DNA of 64,000 nt from Podarcis raffonei (lineage: Eukaryota; Chordata; Lepidosauria; Squamata; Lacertidae), in contig NC_070616.1 of the NCBI RefSeq assembly GCF_027172205.1, positions 13,320,001-13,384,000 of the forward strand, in the 5' to 3' direction. Below, piece by piece: positions 61,771 through 64,000 of the stretch; the first letter of the stretch is position 1, and every line of letters starts with the position of its first letter. Below the pieces are notes generated by a model that had not been told where the DNA came from, made no database searches, and saw only the letters and a program-made list of their open reading frames with translations. A program made the position numbers and the translations under genes.

Positions 61771-61906
61771 CAGGCACCCCCAAACTCAGCCCTCCAGATG
61801 TTTTGGGACTACAACTCCCATCATCCCTAGCTAACAGGACCAGTGGTCAGGGATGATGGGCATTGTAGTCCCAAAACATCTGGAGGGGTGAGTTTGGGAA
61901 TGTCTG
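61771..61906 (+). mobile_element. hAT-type MITE, well-preserved copy
   Basis: CAGGCACCCCCAAACTCAGC and GAGTTTGGGAATGTCTG are inverted ends; ACTACAACTCCCATCATCCC and GGGATGATGGGCATTGTAGT form the inner arms. Flanks CTCTACCC and TTGTACCC are a decayed 8-bp duplication. Confidence 0.8.
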
Positions 61907-62800
61907 TTGTACCCTCAGCAGAGGCCAGGGACATCCCTGATGGAACCTTCTGTGCCCACCTTAATCAGCCCCTTTTATGCAGACAGCTCAGATCTGCCTG
62001 GATCAATAGCATCGACTGGTTCCTGCTTCATCATCTCTTAGGAGGAAACGGTGGCCCAGAAGACAGAGAGGGAGATGAATATTTCACGAAGTCTGAAGCA
62101 GAACCGGAGGTTATTTTCGGGCTGGATTTACAGCCTGTCGAGAGCAAGGCACAGGCAGGCAAGAGGGAGGGGGGCTTAGACGAGGACAAAACGATCTATC
62201 CTCCCAGGAGAAGTGGCAAGGCAGCCAGGAAAAATTGGGAATGGGGAGGGGGTCTGCAGTTTGGGGCAGAAGGCTCTCTGGAGCCTTATTTTAGGACACA
62301 GTGGTTTTATATGCTCAGGGAGTGGGACACAAATCACGGCTCACCACCACTGGGAGCTAGTTAACACCACCCTCAAAAATTCATGGACAAGACCTGGCAA
62401 ACACTCATATTCTTGTAATTCCACCCCCCCCCCGACACCGCTTAAGATTCTCCTCCATCTCCTGCATGGGGCAGTCATTTACTGTCTCCATGTTCCTGAA
62501 GCATGCAGCAGAGAATTTTTAATTTTGTTGATAAAGAAATACGACTTAAACGCAGGCTAAAAAAGGAGTGAAAATTGTGGGCAGGGTGTTTCAACCCAGA
62601 GGCTGGTTGACAGACTATCTCATTTCCTGCGGGGGGTTAAGATCAACAGTAGGTATCTCCACTTTCAGAAGTTATGGGGTGCTGGCATCCCAGAAAAGGG
62701 CCTCCTCTGTGGCCGCCCCAAGTTGTAGAATTTCCTCCCCACAGATGGTGCCTTTAGCACTTTCATTACACAGCTTTTGTCTCTCGCTCTAACCACTACA
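61907..62800. other. Mostly non-repeat DNA, with a 522-nt open frame spanning the left part
   Basis: A plus-strand frame stays open from 61843 to 62364. Its unique part reads LRSAWINSIDWFLLHHLLGG then acidic sequence (EDREGDEYFTKSEAEPE). No domain is recognised, no splice sites were proven, and it starts inside a MITE, so it is probably a chance frame. The rest shows nothing recognisable. Confidence 0.35.
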
Positions 62801-62807
62801 CCAACAA

Positions 62808-62942
62808 ACCCTCCAAGTGTCCCTGTTTTCTCGGGACATTCCCGAATTTACAAAAGACACCCCAGTTTCTGATTTGATCTTGGAATGTCCCACTTTTCCT
62901 TAGGACGTCCCTGTTTACATCGGAGATATGTTGGAGGGTAGG
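62808..62942 (-). mobile_element. Short repeat with CCCTCCAA-type inverted ends, antisense copy
   Basis: AACCCTCCAAGTGTCCCTGT to ATATGTTGGAGGGTAGG, the same family as 60905. Confidence 0.65.
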
Positions 62943-62957
62943 GAGTTATCTGATCCC

Positions 62958-63505
62958 CGAGCCATCTGAAGGCAGCCCTGTATTGGGAAGTTTTCTTAAC
63001 GTTGAATGTTTTCTTATGTTCGAAGCTGGCCAGAATGGCTGGGACAACCCAGTCAGATGGGTGGAGTATAAATAGCAATAATAATAATAACAGCAATACT
63101 AATAATAGAATAAAGATAAAGGGACCCCTGACCATTAGGTCTAGTCGTGGCCGACTCTGGGGTTGCGTTGCTCATTTCGCTTTATTGGCCAAGGGAGCCG
63201 GCATACAGCTTCCGGGTCATGTAGCCAGCATGACTAAGCCGCTTCTGGCGAACCAGAGCAGCACATGGAAACGCCGTTTACCTTCCCACCAGAGCGGTAC
63301 CTATTTATCTACTCGCACTTTGATGTGCTTTCGAACTGCTAGGTGGGCAGGAGCAGAGACCGAGCAACGGGAGCTCACCCTGTTTGAACCGCTGACCTTC
63401 TGATTGGCAAGTCCTAGGCTCTGTGGTTTAACCCACAGCGCCACCCGCGTCCCAGTAATAAAATAGAACGTCCTTATTTTCATTGGAGAAATGTTGGAGA
63501 GTATG
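62958..63505 (+). repeat. L2 tail joined to the GGAGGGTATG repeat, split by a SINE
   Basis: GCCATCTGAAGGCAGCCCTG, GGCTGGGACAACCCAGTCAG and (AAT)n form an L2 tail. After the SINE, GAACGTCCTTATTTTCATTG and AGAAATGTTGGAGAGTATGC follow, in the mirror layout of 60657-60870. The first 28 bases of the window carry the same end. Confidence 0.65.
63111..63453 (-). mobile_element. Sauria SINE, type A
   Basis: AGATAAAGGGACCCCTGACC to CCACCCGCGTCCC in antisense. No exact flanking duplication was found because both flanks are AAT-rich. Confidence 0.9.
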
Positions 63506-63644
63506 CACCAAATCCTGGCTCCATGGTGATCATCACTGTCTCCTTTTGTAGCTGGTGCTCATCACTGCCTCCTGTGGAAGGGAGTTCCATAGTTTAACTA
63601 TGAGCTGTGTGGCCTGACATGAGACCTTAGGGTGAAGGAAGGGT

Positions 63645-63646
63645 GG

Positions 63647-63689
<43 letters not shown>

Positions 63690-63690
63690 G
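63645..63690. repeat. (ATA)n microsatellite
   Basis: AATAATAAT run of about 15 units following a CR1/L3-like fragment (63540-63620). Confidence 0.95.
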
Positions 63691-63780
63691 ATGTAGGACC
63701 TTGCCCATGGCTGTCTTGCTAGCTGCAGCTGGTGCCTCTGAGCCTACTCTTCGTTTCTTCTCCTTGCATTCCTGCCGCAG

Positions 63781-64000
63781 AGTTGTTAGTAACGCAGGCC
63801 TGCTATTTTAAGGAGCTGCAGAGTCACTGGAGCAATCAGCACCTCAGGTTTCCGAAGCACAGCTGGCTCCATTGCTGCTGCTTCTCAGAAGCCAAGAGCC
63901 TTTTTGGCATGTGGCCATGGCGAGGTCTCTCGCACAGAGAATCCTGAGCAATGGGAATGGAGCCCTCCGAAAGCTTTTGAAAGCCACCTGGACCCGTCTG
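63781..64000 (+). CDS. Possible first coding exon of an unrecognised gene, cut by window end (CDS from 63918)
   Basis: A pyrimidine-rich tract ending CCTGCCGCAG (63771-63780) could be an acceptor. ATG at 63918 has the strong context GTGGCCATGGCG and opens MARSLAQRILSNGNGALRKL, then LKATWTRL to the window end with no stop. The peptide is basic and could form an amphipathic helix. I do not recognise it; it does not match YWHAG, the gene downstream of SSC4D in human. No CpG island surrounds it. It may be chance. Confidence 0.3.

Noticed and set aside
1-64000. CRISPR arrays, bacterial operons, riboswitches, rRNA genes
   Set aside because: No regularly spaced repeats with unique spacers and no bacterial features; this is vertebrate DNA.

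Overview
This is vertebrate nuclear DNA, almost certainly from a squamate reptile (a lizard). Two split host genes with GT-AG introns sit in a background crowded with amniote repeats. The lineage call rests on seven copies of a tRNA-derived SINE whose (ACCTTT)n tail matches the Sauria SINE, together with L2, CR1 and L1 LINE 3' ends, MIR-type SINEs and several families of short hAT-like and Tigger/mariner-like MITEs. The exact species is not determinable by eye.

Region 1 (about 4.6-29.3 kb, minus strand) is a complete DTX2 (Deltex E3 ubiquitin ligase 2) gene. It has nine coding exons (1800 nt, 599 residues plus stop), an upstream non-coding exon and a CpG-dense promoter near 29.1-29.55 kb that carries two ZNF143-type motifs. 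Two WWE domains, a proline-rich linker, a RING finger and a Deltex C-terminal domain are all readable, and every exon junction keeps the frame.

Region 2 (about 29.6-40.4 kb) is intergenic. It holds Sauria SINEs, MITEs, an L2 and an L1 LINE 3' end, two LTRs of one family in opposite orientation, and a small local duplication.

Region 3 (40.4-55.8 kb, plus strand) is a complete SSC4D gene (secreted group B scavenger receptor with four SRCR domains). I assembled ten coding exons, all joined in phase 1, giving 570 residues: a signal peptide exon, a 12-codon mini-exon, SRCR1, linker, SRCR2, two linkers, SRCR3, linker and SRCR4. Its introns hold LTR fossils, SINEs, a CR1 copy and an L1 copy with an 18-bp target-site duplication.

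Region 4 (55.8-64 kb) is gene-poor and repeat-rich. The last 220 bases resemble a first coding exon of an unrecognised gene that runs off the window.

DTX2 and SSC4D stand head to head, as in the human 7q11.23 block, but no ZP3 was seen between them. The two genes do not form a shared pathway: DTX2 is an intracellular ubiquitin ligase of the Notch-linked Deltex family, and SSC4D is a secreted receptor. I found no unknown biological system. The most interesting signals are the paired ZNF143 motifs, the tandem splice acceptor of SRCR3, and several nested or composite mobile elements.
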